From: CAWABB01 sp963701735 | GTDB taxonomy: Bacteria; Bacteroidota; Ignavibacteria; UBA10030; UBA6906 | DNA length: 64,000 nucleotides | Direction of reading: 5' to 3' | NCBI GenBank assembly: GCA_963701735.1 | Contig: CAVPBI010000017.1 | Coordinates: forward strand, 124,001-188,000 | Notes under the pieces: generated by a model | What the model saw: the letters and a program-made list of their open reading frames with translations, nothing else | The model's database searches: none | Told to the model about the DNA's origin: nothing | Translations under genes and position numbers: made by a program | In this document: positions 30,427 through 39,191 of the stretch, one piece after another | Position numbering within the stretch: position 1 is the first letter of the stretch | How the letters are laid out: every line of letters begins with the position of its first letter

Positions 30427-31425
30427 ATGCGGATCGCCGTTCTCGGCGCGGGAAGCTGGGGAACCACCCTCGCCGTCCTGCTGTCGAACAAGTCCCATGA
30501 GGTAACGCTCTGGTCGTACAGCACGTCCGACGCTGAGCGGATCCGCTTCTCGCGGGAAAACACCCCGTACCTGCCTGGCATCCAGATTCCCCCTGCGATC
30601 TCCATCACGTCCAACCTCGCGGAAGCACTCCGGGGGGCCGAGATGGTCGTCGCCGCAGTCCCGTCGCAATTCGTCCGCAGCGTCATCGCAGCCGTCCCGC
30701 CCCGCTCGCTCGGGAACTCCATCATCGTCAACGTGGCGAAGGGGATCGAGGTCGGCACGTTGATGACGATGTCGGAGGTGTTTCTGGACGTGCTCCCCGG
30801 TTTCCCCGCGACGCAGATTGCGACGATGTCCGGGCCGAGCCATGCGGAAGAGGTCAGCCGGAGCATCCCCACCACGGTCGTTGCCGCATCGACGTCGATG
30901 GAAACCGCCAGGGCGGTACAGCAAGCGTTCATGGTTCCGTCGTTCAGGGTGTACGCCGCGACCGATTTGAGGGGGGTCGAGCTGGGCGGCGCGCTGAAGA
31001 ACGTCATCGCCATCGCCGCCGGAATCGTGGAAGGGGCAGGGCTCGGAGACAATACGAAGGCCGCGCTCATGACGCGCGGCATTGCGGAGATTACCCGCGT
31101 GGGCGTCAGGATGGGCGCGGAACTGCGGACGTTCGGAGGGCTTTCAGGGATCGGCGACCTGATGGTCACATGCATGAGCAGGCACAGCCGGAACCGGCAC
31201 GTCGGCATGGAGATCGGCCGCGGCAGGCTGCTGAAGGATGTCCTGGGCGACATGGTGATGGTCGCCGAAGGAGTGGAGACCACGCGCTCGGCCCGCGAAC
31301 TGGCCCGCAGAGCCGGGGTTGAGGTCCCGATCATCAACGAGGTCTACAACATCCTCTTCGAGGAGAAGGAGCCGCTGCGGGCGTGCTACGACCTCATGAC
31401 GAGAGACCCGAAGGGGGAAGAATAA
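30427..31425 (+). CDS. gpsA: NAD(P)H-dependent glycerol-3-phosphate dehydrogenase
   Basis: GpsA reduces dihydroxyacetone phosphate to glycerol 3-phosphate for lipid synthesis. The 332-residue protein starts IAVLGAGSWGTTLAVLLSNK (Rossmann loop) and has VVAAVPSQFVRSV, NVAKGIEVGT (near 105), SGPSHAEEVSRSIPT (near 137), ELGGALKNVIAIAAGIVEG (with the catalytic lysine, near 187) and TRGIAEITRVGVRMGA. Pairing with plsY makes a two-step lipid precursor operon with its own promoter. Confidence 0.96.
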   Translation: MRIAVLGAGSWGTTLAVLLSNKSHEVTLWSYSTSDAERIRFSRENTPYLPGIQIPPAISITSNLAEALRGAEMVVAAVPSQFVRSVIAAVPPRSLGNSIIVNVAKGIEVGTLMTMSEVFLDVLPGFPATQIATMSGPSHAEEVSRSIPTTVVAASTSMETARAVQQAFMVPSFRVYAATDLRGVELGGALKNVIAIAAGIVEGAGLGDNTKAALMTRGIAEITRVGVRMGAELRTFGGLSGIGDLMVTCMSRHSRNRHVGMEIGRGRLLKDVLGDMVMVAEGVETTRSARELARRAGVEVPIINEVYNILFEEKEPLRACYDLMTRDPKGEE

Positions 31426-31466
31426 CGATTGTCGATCGACGATAGTCGACCGACAGCGTGAAAAGC

Positions 31467-31531
31467 CGCAGCCGGCTACCGGCCGGGGGAGCACCAGGGT
31501 TCTGTGCTTCCACCGCCGATGGCCGGCTGCG
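31467..31531. repeat. Inverted repeat in gpsA-hppA convergent region (copy 1)
   Basis: CGCAGCCGGC at 31467-31476 is perfectly complementary to GCCGGCTGCG at 31522-31531. Inside the 45-base loop GGGAGCAC near 31488 can pair with GTGCTTCC near 31504. It may terminate transcription from either side. Confidence 0.55.
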
Positions 31532-31545
31532 TTGCTTCCGGACTC

Positions 31546-31599
31546 CATCCGATGCGCGCCGCCTGCGAGGGCCGACACATGCCGCCGCGGCATCGGATG
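31546..31599. repeat. Inverted repeat next to hppA 3' end (copy 2)
   Basis: CATCCGATGC at 31546-31555 is perfectly complementary to GCATCGGATG at 31590-31599. It begins 11 bases beyond the hppA stop on the minus strand and is a candidate terminator for hppA, although no U-tract was seen. Confidence 0.55.
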
Positions 31600-31610
31600 C
31601 GGTACCAGCG

Positions 31611-33779
31611 TCAGATGAACAGCGGCGCCAGCACCAGCGTGATCGTGCTGAGCAGCTTCACCAGAACGTGAAGCGACGGACCTGCGGTGTCCTTGAACGG
31701 ATCGCCGACGGTGTCGCCCACCACCGATGCCTTGTGCGGGTCTGACCCCTTCCCGCCGTACTGCCCGGTCTCGATGAACTTCTTGGCGTTGTCCCACGCG
31801 CCTCCCCCGTTGTTCAGGAAGAGCGCCATCAGGATGCCGACGATCGTCCCTACCATCAGCAGCCCGCCGACGACTTCCGGACCGCTTGCCGCGAAGCTCG
31901 GTTGTCCTGCCGCATTGTAGATCCATTTGAACACCAGCCCCACCGCGACCGGGACCACCACGGGCAGAAGTCCCGGCGCGACCATCTCGCGCAGCGCCGA
32001 GCGTGTTGCGATGTCCACGCACTGGCCGTAGTCGGGTTTTGACGTTCCCGCCATGATCCCGGGGTTGTTCTTGAACTGCTCCCGGACGTTGTTGATGATC
32101 GCGTAGGCGGCCTTTCCGACCGCCTTGATCGCCAGCGACGAGAATATGAACACGAGCACAGCGCCGATCATCGCGCCGACAAAGACCTCCGGCTTGTTCA
32201 AATTGATCACACCGTCCCATGAGGGGAGGTAGGCCCGGACTTCATCGATATAGGCGCTGAACAGCAGGAATGCCGCGAGCGCGGCGGACCCGACGGCATA
32301 CCCCTTCGTGAGGGCCTTCGTCGTGTTCCCCACGGAGTCGAGCCGGTCGGTGCGGTCCCGGATCTCCTTGGGCTGATGGCTCATCTCGATGATGCCGCCG
32401 GCGTTGTCCGTGATCGGGCCGAACGTGTCCATGGCGAGGATGTACGCCGCGGTCGCAAGCATGCCCATCGTGGCCACGGCCGTGCCGAAGAGGCCCGCAT
32501 GCGCGAGTCCCGAGCTCGCGCCCAGGAAGTACGCCCCCACGATCGCCGCGCCGATCACCAGGATCGGAAACCCGGTCGATTCCATCCCGACAGCGACGCC
32601 GCTGATAATGGTCGTCGCGGGGCCGGTCTGAGCCGCTTTGGCGATCTCCTGCACCGGGCGGTAGCGGTACTCGGTGTAATACTGGGTGATCAGCACGAAT
32701 GCGAACGCCGTAGCGACGCCGATCAGCCCGCACAGGAAGAAGTTGAAGTAGAACTCCGGCCCGAGCAGCCAGCGCGACGCGATGAAGAGCCCGATCACGG
32801 CGAGGACCGACGTGACGTAGTATCCCCTGTTGAGCGATTTCATCGGGTCCTCGGTATCCCTGGCACGCACGGAGAGGATTCCGACAATGGATGCGATGAT
32901 ACCGAATGCACGGGCGACCAGGGGGAAGAGGATGACGCCGAGCAGCGACAGCCCCTGAGCCGCGAAGACCTCCGCGTTAGCGGTATACAGGCCGGCCGCA
33001 AGGATCATGGCCCCGATGTTCTCGGCGGCCGTCGACTCGAACAGGTCGGCGCCACGTCCGGCGCAATCGCCGACGTTGTCGCCCACCAGATCCGCGATCA
33101 CTGCTGGGTTGCGCGGGTCGTCCTCCGGGATGCCCGCTTCCACCTTTCCCACGAGATCCGCCCCGACGTCAGCCGCCTTTGTGTAGATGCCGCCTCCGAG
33201 CTGCGCGAAGAGCGCGACGAAACTGGCGCCGAAGCCGTACCCGACAATCAGAAGCGGGATCTTCGTGACGTCGTCGGTAACCCCTGAGGCCTGGACAAGC
33301 GTGAAGAGTCCGGCCACTCCCAACAGGCTCATCGCGACCACGAAGAAGCCAGAGACCGCTCCTCCGCGGAGCGCAGGCTGCAGCGCGCTGTTCATGTCGC
33401 GCACCGCGCCTGCGGCCGTCCGGATATTCGCACGGATCGCGACCCACATGCCCATGTACCCCGCCGCGACGGAGCAGGCGGCCCCGAAGATGAAGGACAG
33501 TGTGGTCCACAGGGCAAGAGCTGCAGGCCCGGCCGGGTCGTGCGCATTCTGCGCCCGGACGAACGCATAGAGAATGTAGATCACGCACGCCAGCGCGATC
33601 GACAGATAGATGATGGTGCGGTACTGGCGGCTCAGGAATGCCTCGGCGCCCGCCTTGATGGCGTCCGAGATCTCCCGCATCTTCGCGGTTCCCGTGTCAC
33701 GCCGCAACACGTCCCGGATCAAATAGGCGGCGAAGAGCAAGCCCAGGACGCTGATCGACAGAATGAGTGTCAGCTCCAT
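31611..33779 (-). CDS. hppA: Membrane-bound proton-translocating pyrophosphatase
   Basis: HppA couples pyrophosphate hydrolysis to ion pumping across the inner membrane. The 722-residue protein has about 16 hydrophobic helices, the substrate loop DVGADLVGKVEAGIPEDDPR (about 190-209), VGDNVGDCAGRGADLFES (about 219-236) and C-terminal VVGDTVGDPFKDTAGPSLH. The segment GNTTKALTKGYAVGSAAL has lysine where K+-dependent enzymes have alanine, so the K+-independent, proton-pumping subfamily is inferred. AAGGAG lies 11 bases before ATG on the minus strand. It faces gpsA convergently across a region with two inverted repeats. Confidence 0.95.
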   Translation of the reverse strand: MELTLILSISVLGLLFAAYLIRDVLRRDTGTAKMREISDAIKAGAEAFLSRQYRTIIYLSIALACVIYILYAFVRAQNAHDPAGPAALALWTTLSFIFGAACSVAAGYMGMWVAIRANIRTAAGAVRDMNSALQPALRGGAVSGFFVVAMSLLGVAGLFTLVQASGVTDDVTKIPLLIVGYGFGASFVALFAQLGGGIYTKAADVGADLVGKVEAGIPEDDPRNPAVIADLVGDNVGDCAGRGADLFESTAAENIGAMILAAGLYTANAEVFAAQGLSLLGVILFPLVARAFGIIASIVGILSVRARDTEDPMKSLNRGYYVTSVLAVIGLFIASRWLLGPEFYFNFFLCGLIGVATAFAFVLITQYYTEYRYRPVQEIAKAAQTGPATTIISGVAVGMESTGFPILVIGAAIVGAYFLGASSGLAHAGLFGTAVATMGMLATAAYILAMDTFGPITDNAGGIIEMSHQPKEIRDRTDRLDSVGNTTKALTKGYAVGSAALAAFLLFSAYIDEVRAYLPSWDGVINLNKPEVFVGAMIGAVLVFIFSSLAIKAVGKAAYAIINNVREQFKNNPGIMAGTSKPDYGQCVDIATRSALREMVAPGLLPVVVPVAVGLVFKWIYNAAGQPSFAASGPEVVGGLLMVGTIVGILMALFLNNGGGAWDNAKKFIETGQYGGKGSDPHKASVVGDTVGDPFKDTAGPSLHVLVKLLSTITLVLAPLFI

Positions 33780-33900
33780 AGCGCTGGCTACTCCTTATGT
33801 AATGTGAATGGTGGTGAAGGAGATGGTTGAGCCGTATGAAAGACCGCGTGCGGTGTGGCGGGGCTGGGGAGAGCCCGTCCGCAGGCGGAGGAGATTGCGG

Positions 33901-33906
33901 AATATA
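33901..33906 (-). promoter_or_regulatory. Putative -10 box of hppA
   Basis: TATATT is read on the minus strand at 33906-33901, about 120 bases upstream of the hppA start. The -35 position 17 bases further (GGGCAA) is a poor match, so an activator may be needed. Confidence 0.35.
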
Positions 33907-33956
33907 CTAAAGCATCTTGAAACTTGCCCGTCTGGAGGGCACCGCCGGGCGCCGAT

Positions 33957-33970
33957 ATCTGATATCAGAT
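33957..33970. promoter_or_regulatory. 14-bp perfect palindrome upstream of hppA
   Basis: ATCTGATATCAGAT is a perfect palindrome at 33957-33970. It lies about 50 bases upstream of the hppA -10 box, which would suit an activator site, and 9 bases beyond the stop of the small transporter subunit gene. Confidence 0.35.
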
Positions 33971-33978
33971 GTCGTATT

Positions 33979-34110
33979 TCAGATGTCTGATTTCGGCTCC
34001 GTTTGCCCCCGTTTAGGGGATGTCCGGATTACTCTCCAGAAGAAGTAGACTGCGATGGCGGTCACGACCGCGAATGTGGTGACCATCATCAGAATGGCGG
34101 ACAGGTTCAA
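33979..34110 (-). CDS. Single-helix small subunit of NSS transporter (MetS-like)
   Basis: This gene starts at TTG 34110 and encodes 43 residues: NLSAILMMVTTFAVVTAIAV, then YFFWRVIRTS and a polar tail. A run of six G on the minus strand (34123-34118) serves as ribosome site about 7 bases upstream. It is one membrane helix with a positively charged cytoplasmic end, the layout of MetS-type small subunits that accompany bacterial sodium-dependent transporters such as Corynebacterium MetPS. Its start overlaps the reconstructed stop of the transporter as TTGA, typical of coupled partner subunits. It is too short for routine gene finders. The assignment rests on position, length and topology. Confidence 0.65.
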   Translation of the reverse strand: MNLSAILMMVTTFAVVTAIAVYFFWRVIRTSPKRGQTEPKSDI

Positions 34111-35782
34111 ATCGCGGCCCCCCTTTCAGCGCGCTTCTTGCTTGCGTAGTAGACCAGAGCGCATAGTCCGAGAAAGGCTAAGCGTGAGCAGTAGCCCTCG
34201 ACCCGTAGATGTACCACAGCTGGGTCTCCAGGGCGGCGATAGTTGCCGGGTCGGTGGCAGCCGCAAGGCGGTCATGGAGGCCCGAATTCAGGAACATCCG
34301 TGTCAGCGAGCCGTCGTCCAGACTCCAGCCGCTGCCTGAGAACAGGCTGGCAAGCGCTGCATTCCAGTCCCCGCCCTTCGGTGAGAAGACAGACCCGACG
34401 AAGACGAAGAGGAGGAAGACCGGCGTGACGTACTTGATGACGAACCTGTAGATGATGGGGACCTTCATGTCGGCCCCGCGGGTGATTTCCTCCCATCCGC
34501 GGTCTATGCCGTAGATCCAGGCGAACACGATAGACTCCGCCAGGGCGAACAGGACGAGGGCAACGGTGCCGGCCCAGTAGTCGTACTCGTTGAACACCCC
34601 GTACTGGTAGAAGAACACCGTGGGGAGGCCCAGCAGAAGGACAATCCCGCCAAACGACCAGGCCGAACGCCCCCGCGACCACTGGAATTCATCCTCCATG
34701 AACCCCATCCAGGGCGTCCCCATGGCGAGCGATGACGTGATCCCGGCGAAGAACAGCAGCCCAAACCAGAAGACGCCGGCGATCGCAGCGAGCACCGGCC
34801 CCCAGTTCTCGAACAGGTACGGCATCGTCTGAAATCCCATGCCGAAGCCCGCGTTCTGCTTCACCCATTCGAGGCCCAGATACCCGGCCGCGATGGGGAT
34901 GACAATCGAACTGCCGAGTACCACCTCGACGAACTCGTTCATCCACCCCGCGCTCATGGCGTTCAGAGCCACGTCATCCCGCGACTTGACGTACGAGGCG
35001 TAGCAGTGAATCGTTCCCATGCCGAGCGAGAGGGTGAAGAATATCTGTCCGGCCGCCGCAAGCCAGACCTTCGGGTCGGTGAGGGAGCCGAATTGAGGCG
35101 TCCAGAGGAACTCTATCCCTGCCCAGGCGTTCGCATCCGGGTGCTCGGCGGATGCACCCGATGTCCCGAGCGTGAGCCCGCGGATCGCAAGGAAGATCCC
35201 GAAGAGGATCAAGAGGGGCATCCCGATCCGCGCGGTCTTTTCGACGCCCCCTTCGAGTCCGCGGGAGAGGATCCACGTGTTCAGCAGGAGGCAGAGGACG
35301 TAGAAGATCGGCGCCTCGAACGGGATCCCCGTCGTCGTGGTCGAGATGTCGATGTAGTTCGTGAAGAACTCCGCGACCTGCAGCTGGGACATGCCGTCAA
35401 ACGTCCTGGCGAGGGAGTGCATCACGTACGACATCGTCCAGGATTCGATGTAGCAGTAGTATGCCGCCATCGCGAGGTTCGTCCAGATCCCGAACACCCC
35501 GAAGTACTTCCAGAACTTCATCCGGGGGGCGAGTGCCTCGAACATGAATGGCGGGGCGTGGTATCCCCGCGAACCGCCAAAACGGCCCATTCCCCATTCG
35601 ACCCAGAGGAGGGGGATTCCCATCACGAGAAACGAGACGAGGTAGGGGATGATGAAGGCGCCGCCGCCGTTGTTGATCGCCTGGACGGGGAAGCGGAGGA
35701 AGTTGCCGAGACCGACGGCGTTGCCGGCCATGGCGAGCACCAGGCCGACACGGGTGCCCCAGGCTTCTCTGGGTTTCGTCAT
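34107..35782 (-). CDS. Sodium:neurotransmitter-symporter-family transporter (3' frameshift)
   Basis: This is a sodium-dependent amino-acid-type transporter of about 558 residues with 12 membrane helices. The N-terminus reads WGTRVGLVLAMAGNAVGLGN then FLRFPVQAINNGGGAFIIPY, the LeuT-family helix 1 and GGGAF motif that bind sodium and substrate. The open frame stops at 34178 after LWYIYGSR. A shifted frame continues AFLGLCALVYYASKKRAERG to a stop at 34107, which supplies the missing last helix and basic tail. Two extra bases (one in the CCC at 34195-34197, one near 34178) would explain it. The stop then overlaps the small-subunit start. AGGAGG lies only one to two bases from ATG 35782, so the start could be slightly different. 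Confidence 0.85.
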
Positions 35783-35848
35783 ACCTCCTCGATGGATGGA
35801 TCTGCGTACGCCAGATCAGGTTTCGGCCTGCCGGAGTCTTGCGTCGTG

Positions 35849-35867
35849 GCGCGGGCGAGGCCCGCGC
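35849..35867 (-). terminator. Stem-loop after dedA
   Basis: GCGCGGGC at 35849-35856 pairs with GCCCGCGC at 35860-35867 around a 3-base loop. It starts two bases after the dedA stop on the minus strand. There is no U-tract, so it may only shield the dedA end of a shared transcript with the transporter genes. Confidence 0.45.
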
Positions 35868-35869
35868 AC

Positions 35870-36534
35870 TCAGGATTCCCGGGTGCCCCCCGCGACAGTC
35901 CCATCGGCCGCGATCTTCCGGCGCTCGCGGCGGTGTTGGAGGTACTTCACGATGAGCGGGAGGATCGAGAGGAAAATCACAATCGCGATCACCCACTCGA
36001 TATGCTTCTCAATCCCGGGGATGGCTCTTCCAAGGAAATAGCCGATCAGGGTCATGCTCATAACCCACCCGATGCCGCCCGAAATGTTGAAGACGGCGAA
36101 CCGGTTGTAGCGCATCTCCGCGACCCCGGCGACAACCGGGGCGAAGGTTCGCGCAAAGGGCATGAACCTGGCGAGGACGATGGTGATCCCGCCGTACTTC
36201 TCGTAGAATTCCCTCGTCTTGATCAGGTGGTCGCGGCGGAAAAAGCGGGACTGGGGGCGGTTGTAGAGAGCGTGCCCCGCTTTTGCGCCGATGAAGTAGC
36301 CGGTGGCGTCGCCGGTGACTGCGGCAATAATAAGGAGAATGTTCAGCAGGAAGATATCCAGCTCGCCGCGCGCGGCAAAGAGCCCGGCGGTCACAAGCAG
36401 GGAATCCCCCGGGAGGAAGAAACCGATCAGGAGTCCTGTCTCGGCAAGATGATAATGAAGAGTCCGATATACCCCCCCCAGCGAACGACCTCCTCGAGGG
36501 TGGGGAGTTGCAAGAGCAGCGTGCCGAATTCCAG
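35870..36534 (-). CDS. DedA-family membrane protein (frameshifted, start uncertain)
   Basis: DedA/TVP38 proteins are membrane proteins implicated in lipid carrier recycling and membrane homeostasis. The main frame reads LAETGLLIGFFLPGDSLLVT, the DedA hallmark, then FARTFAPVVAGVAEMRYNRF, GWVMSMTLIGYFLGRAIPG and a basic tail. Upstream the family sequence continues in another frame as TLEEVVRWGGYIGLFIII. Adding one T at 36446-36447 joins them as IIIFAETGLLIG. With that repair the start is probably near CTG 36534 behind GGAGG at 36544-36540, since a promoter lies at 36614-36586. An in-frame ATG at 36724 lies upstream of that promoter and is rejected. No ATG, GTG or TTG fits well, so the start remains uncertain. 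Confidence 0.75.
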
Positions 36535-36585
36535 AACAGCCTCCGGTGGTGTTTCGTCCCGTGACGGGGTCAGTGATCTCTATCG

Positions 36586-36614
36586 AAGATACGATGATGG
36601 CCCCAAAGAGACAA
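36586..36614 (-). promoter_or_regulatory. Promoter of dedA (minus strand)
   Basis: Read on the minus strand, TTGTCT at 36614-36609 is followed after 17 bases by TATCTT at 36591-36586. It predicts a transcript start near 36579. Confidence 0.5.
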
Positions 36615-36626
36615 CAAGAAGTTGCG

Positions 36627-36656
36627 TTGCAGGGAGAGCCCGGGCACAGATATAGA
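36627..36656 (+). promoter_or_regulatory. Putative promoter of recG
   Basis: TTGCAG at 36627-36632, 18 bases, TATAGA at 36651-36656, about 60 bases before recG. It is back-to-back with the dedA promoter. Confidence 0.4.
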
Positions 36657-36715
36657 CGCGACCTGAACGGACGCCGCTTGATAGTCGGACCCGCCAGCCG
36701 TATCTTCACCGTGTC

Positions 36716-39001
36716 ATGACCCAATTCTCACGGGGCTCCTCCTCAGGCGCCCGGCAGCCGGTTCAGTACGTCAAGGGCATCGGCCCCCGCCGGGCCTCGG
36801 CGCTCGCGGAGGCCGGCATCGACACGCTCCTCGATCTCTTCCTCTACGTCCCCCGGGCGTACCTCGATCGAACGTCCGTCAAGACGGTCGCTCAGGTCCG
36901 GTCCTCCATGTCCACTCCCTTTCCCGGGCTGGCTGAAGGGCCGAAGGGCGGGCCGGGGTCGGGTGAGGGCGAGGGCATCGAAGCGGGTGTGGATGTGCGC
37001 CGCGCTGACACCATCGTGGGGCGAGTCCGCTCGTTCCGGGTGATCGGTCCCGGGCGGGCGTCCAGGTTCATTCTCGTGCTCGCGGACGAGACCGGCTCGC
37101 TCCAGTGTGTCTGGTTCAGAGGGGTGCAGTACTGGCGGCACGCGTTTCACGTGGGGGAGACGCTGGCGGTCTCCGGACAGCCCACGATGTACCGGGGCAC
37201 CCTGCAGCTCGTTCACCCCGCGGTGGACCGGATCTCACCGCGGGCTGCCACGCCGGAGGAACCGGATCCCGGCGTGGACTGGGGAAAGCGCCTGACGACC
37301 GGCACGATCGTTCCTGTGTACCCGTCCTCGCAGGAGCTGGCCCGCGTCGGGCTTGACAGCGCAGGGTTCCGCCGGGTGTTGCACGAGGTGGTCACGGAGC
37401 ATCTCGATGCGGTGGTCGATCCTCTTCCGCCCGATCTGAAGGCCCGCCGCAATCTCATCCCGCTGCCGGACGCGCTCCGGCTGGTGCACTTCCCGCAGTC
37501 GGCGGGCGACGTCGGCCCCGCGCTGCGCCGGCTGAAGTACGACGAATTTTTCCGCTTCCAGATGCTCCTGGCGCTGAAACGCAGGTGGGTCAGGGAAGAT
37601 CTGCACGGCATCTCCTTCACCGTTGAGAGCCGGCTGGCCCGGACGCTGGTGGACGGGCTGCCGTTCCAGCTTACTGCCGCCCAGAAGCGCGTCATACGGG
37701 AGATCGCCTCCGACATGGCGAGCCCCCGTCCCATGAACAGGCTGCTGCAGGGGGACGTGGGGAGCGGGAAGACAGTCGTCGCACTCATCGCGATGCTGGT
37801 CGCGGTGGACAACGGCTATCAGGCGGTCTTCATGGCGCCCACCGAGATCCTCGCGGAGCAGCACTACCGCACGCTGACGACCCTTGCCCGGGGCATCCCC
37901 GTGAACATCCGGCTGCTGGTGGGGGCGCGTTCGACTGCCGTCCGGCGCGACGTCCTCGAGGACATCCGCCGCGGCTCCGCGAGCATCGTTGTCGGCACGC
38001 ACGCCGTGTTCGAGAAAGACGTGGAGTTCGCGCGCCTGGGCTTCGTCGTCATCGACGAGCAGCACAGGTTCGGGGTCCTGCAGCGCGCCGCGCTGCGCGG
38101 GAAAGGCGAGAGTCCCGACGTGCTCGTCATGACCGCGACGCCGATCCCCCGGTCGCTCTCGCTGACAATCTTCGGGGATCTGGACGCTTCGCTGCTGAAC
38201 GAGCTGCCCGGGGGCCGCAGGCCGATCACCACCGTGCTTCGTGACGAGCGCCAGCGGGACGAGGTCTTTGGATTCCTGCGCGAGCAGGTGCAGGCGGGGA
38301 GGCAGGCCTACATCGTGTATCCGCTCATCGAAGACTCGGAATCCGTCGACCTCAAGGCCGCGGTCGCGCACTTCGAGGAGCTCCGCACCGGGGCATTCAA
38401 AGGATTCCGGGTCGGCCTGCTCCATGGCAGGCTTCCTTCCGACGAGAAGGACCGGACCATGACCGGGTTCCAGCGCCGGGAGCTGGACATCCTGGTGGCG
38501 ACGACCGTGATCGAAGTGGGGATCGACGTCCCGAACGCGACGGTGATGGTCGTCGAGAATGCAGAACGGTTCGGACTTGCCCAGCTCCACCAGCTGAGAG
38601 GCAGGGTGGGGAGGGGCGCGGAGCAGTCCTACTGCATTCTTCTGACCAGCCGGGGTGTGGCCGGGAAGGCCCTCAGGGGGGCGAAGGCGGATCCGGACGA
38701 GGCACAGCGTGCCGCCCGCCGGCTCGCCACGATGGTCGGGACCACGGACGGCTTCGCGATTGCCGAGGAAGACCTGAGAATCCGCGGCCCGGGCGACTAT
38801 TTCGGCACGCGGCAGAGCGGTCTTCCGGCGTTTCACGTCGCGGACGTCATCGCCGACGGCGCCATCCTCCAGGAAGCGCGCGACGACGCGTTCGCTCTGG
38901 TCGAACGCGATCCTCATCTCCGGTCGTCCGAGCATCGGGCGCTCGCGGACGATGTCCGGTCCCGGTTCCGCGACGCGGTCGATCTCCTCGCCGCCGGATG
39001 A
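36716..39001 (+). CDS. recG: ATP-dependent DNA helicase RecG
   Basis: RecG remodels stalled replication forks and recombination junctions. The 761-residue protein has an N-terminal helix-hairpin region (YVKGIGPRRASALAEAGI, near 15-32) and a wedge OB-fold (VGRVRSFRVIGPGRASRFIL, near 100-119). The motor domains follow with Walker A LLQGDVGSGKTVVALIAM (near 343), VIDEQHRFGVLQRAALRG (near 445), and the C-terminal VATTVIEVGIDVPNATVMVV and HQLRGRVGRGAEQSYC. Length is within the family range. A linker insertion rich in Gly and Glu (about 65-85, EGPKGGPGSGEGEGIEAG) lies just before the wedge. Confidence 0.97.
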   Translation: MTQFSRGSSSGARQPVQYVKGIGPRRASALAEAGIDTLLDLFLYVPRAYLDRTSVKTVAQVRSSMSTPFPGLAEGPKGGPGSGEGEGIEAGVDVRRADTIVGRVRSFRVIGPGRASRFILVLADETGSLQCVWFRGVQYWRHAFHVGETLAVSGQPTMYRGTLQLVHPAVDRISPRAATPEEPDPGVDWGKRLTTGTIVPVYPSSQELARVGLDSAGFRRVLHEVVTEHLDAVVDPLPPDLKARRNLIPLPDALRLVHFPQSAGDVGPALRRLKYDEFFRFQMLLALKRRWVREDLHGISFTVESRLARTLVDGLPFQLTAAQKRVIREIASDMASPRPMNRLLQGDVGSGKTVVALIAMLVAVDNGYQAVFMAPTEILAEQHYRTLTTLARGIPVNIRLLVGARSTAVRRDVLEDIRRGSASIVVGTHAVFEKDVEFARLGFVVIDEQHRFGVLQRAALRGKGESPDVLVMTATPIPRSLSLTIFGDLDASLLNELPGGRRPITTVLRDERQRDEVFGFLREQVQAGRQAYIVYPLIEDSESVDLKAAVAHFEELRTGAFKGFRVGLLHGRLPSDEKDRTMTGFQRRELDILVATTVIEVGIDVPNATVMVVENAERFGLAQLHQLRGRVGRGAEQSYCILLTSRGVAGKALRGAKADPDEAQRAARRLATMVGTTDGFAIAEEDLRIRGPGDYFGTRQSGLPAFHVADVIADGAILQEARDDAFALVERDPHLRSSEHRALADDVRSRFRDAVDLLAAG

Positions 39002-39149
39002 TCGATGGGTTGTCGTCTGACCTGCGACGTCATCCGATCTCAGGACGATCTCCTCCAGCTGAACGACGACGTCGTCGTCGGTCCAAACTGCGACCTCAAC
39101 CGGCCGACGGACGAACTTCACTTCAAACTCCTCTCCGAGCATTTTCTTC

Positions 39150-39177
39150 TTGACAGTTTTTCAGGAATGCGTATATT
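39150..39177 (+). promoter_or_regulatory. Promoter of ATP-grasp/GNAT/aminomutase cassette
   Basis: TTGACA at 39150-39155, 16 bases, TATATT at 39172-39177. The predicted transcript start is within about 10 bases of the first possible start codon, TTG 39192. Confidence 0.65.
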
Positions 39178-39191
39178 AGTCCAAGGAAAAA

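Noticed and set aside
31450..31540. Possible tRNA or structured RNA in the gpsA-hppA gap
   Set aside because: There is a hairpin, but no cloverleaf, no TTCRANNCC T-arm and no CCA-ready acceptor stem were found.
36534..36724. Longer DedA N-terminus from ATG 36724
   Set aside because: The extra 60 residues are Cys/Arg/Gly-rich and unlike the family; the DedA promoter lies inside this stretch and the family sequence is in another frame.
39063..39078. 16-base perfect palindrome ACGACGACGTCGTCGT
   Set aside because: It is a simple triplet run (GAC/GTC), so symmetry is expected; no regulatory context.
37235..39142. Minus-strand frame beginning EEFEVKFVRRPVEVAVWTDD upstream of and through recG
   Set aside because: The first 50 residues look fairly protein-like, but the frame then runs 1.8 kb antisense through recG, has no ribosome site and starts inside the promoter region of the next plus-strand operon.
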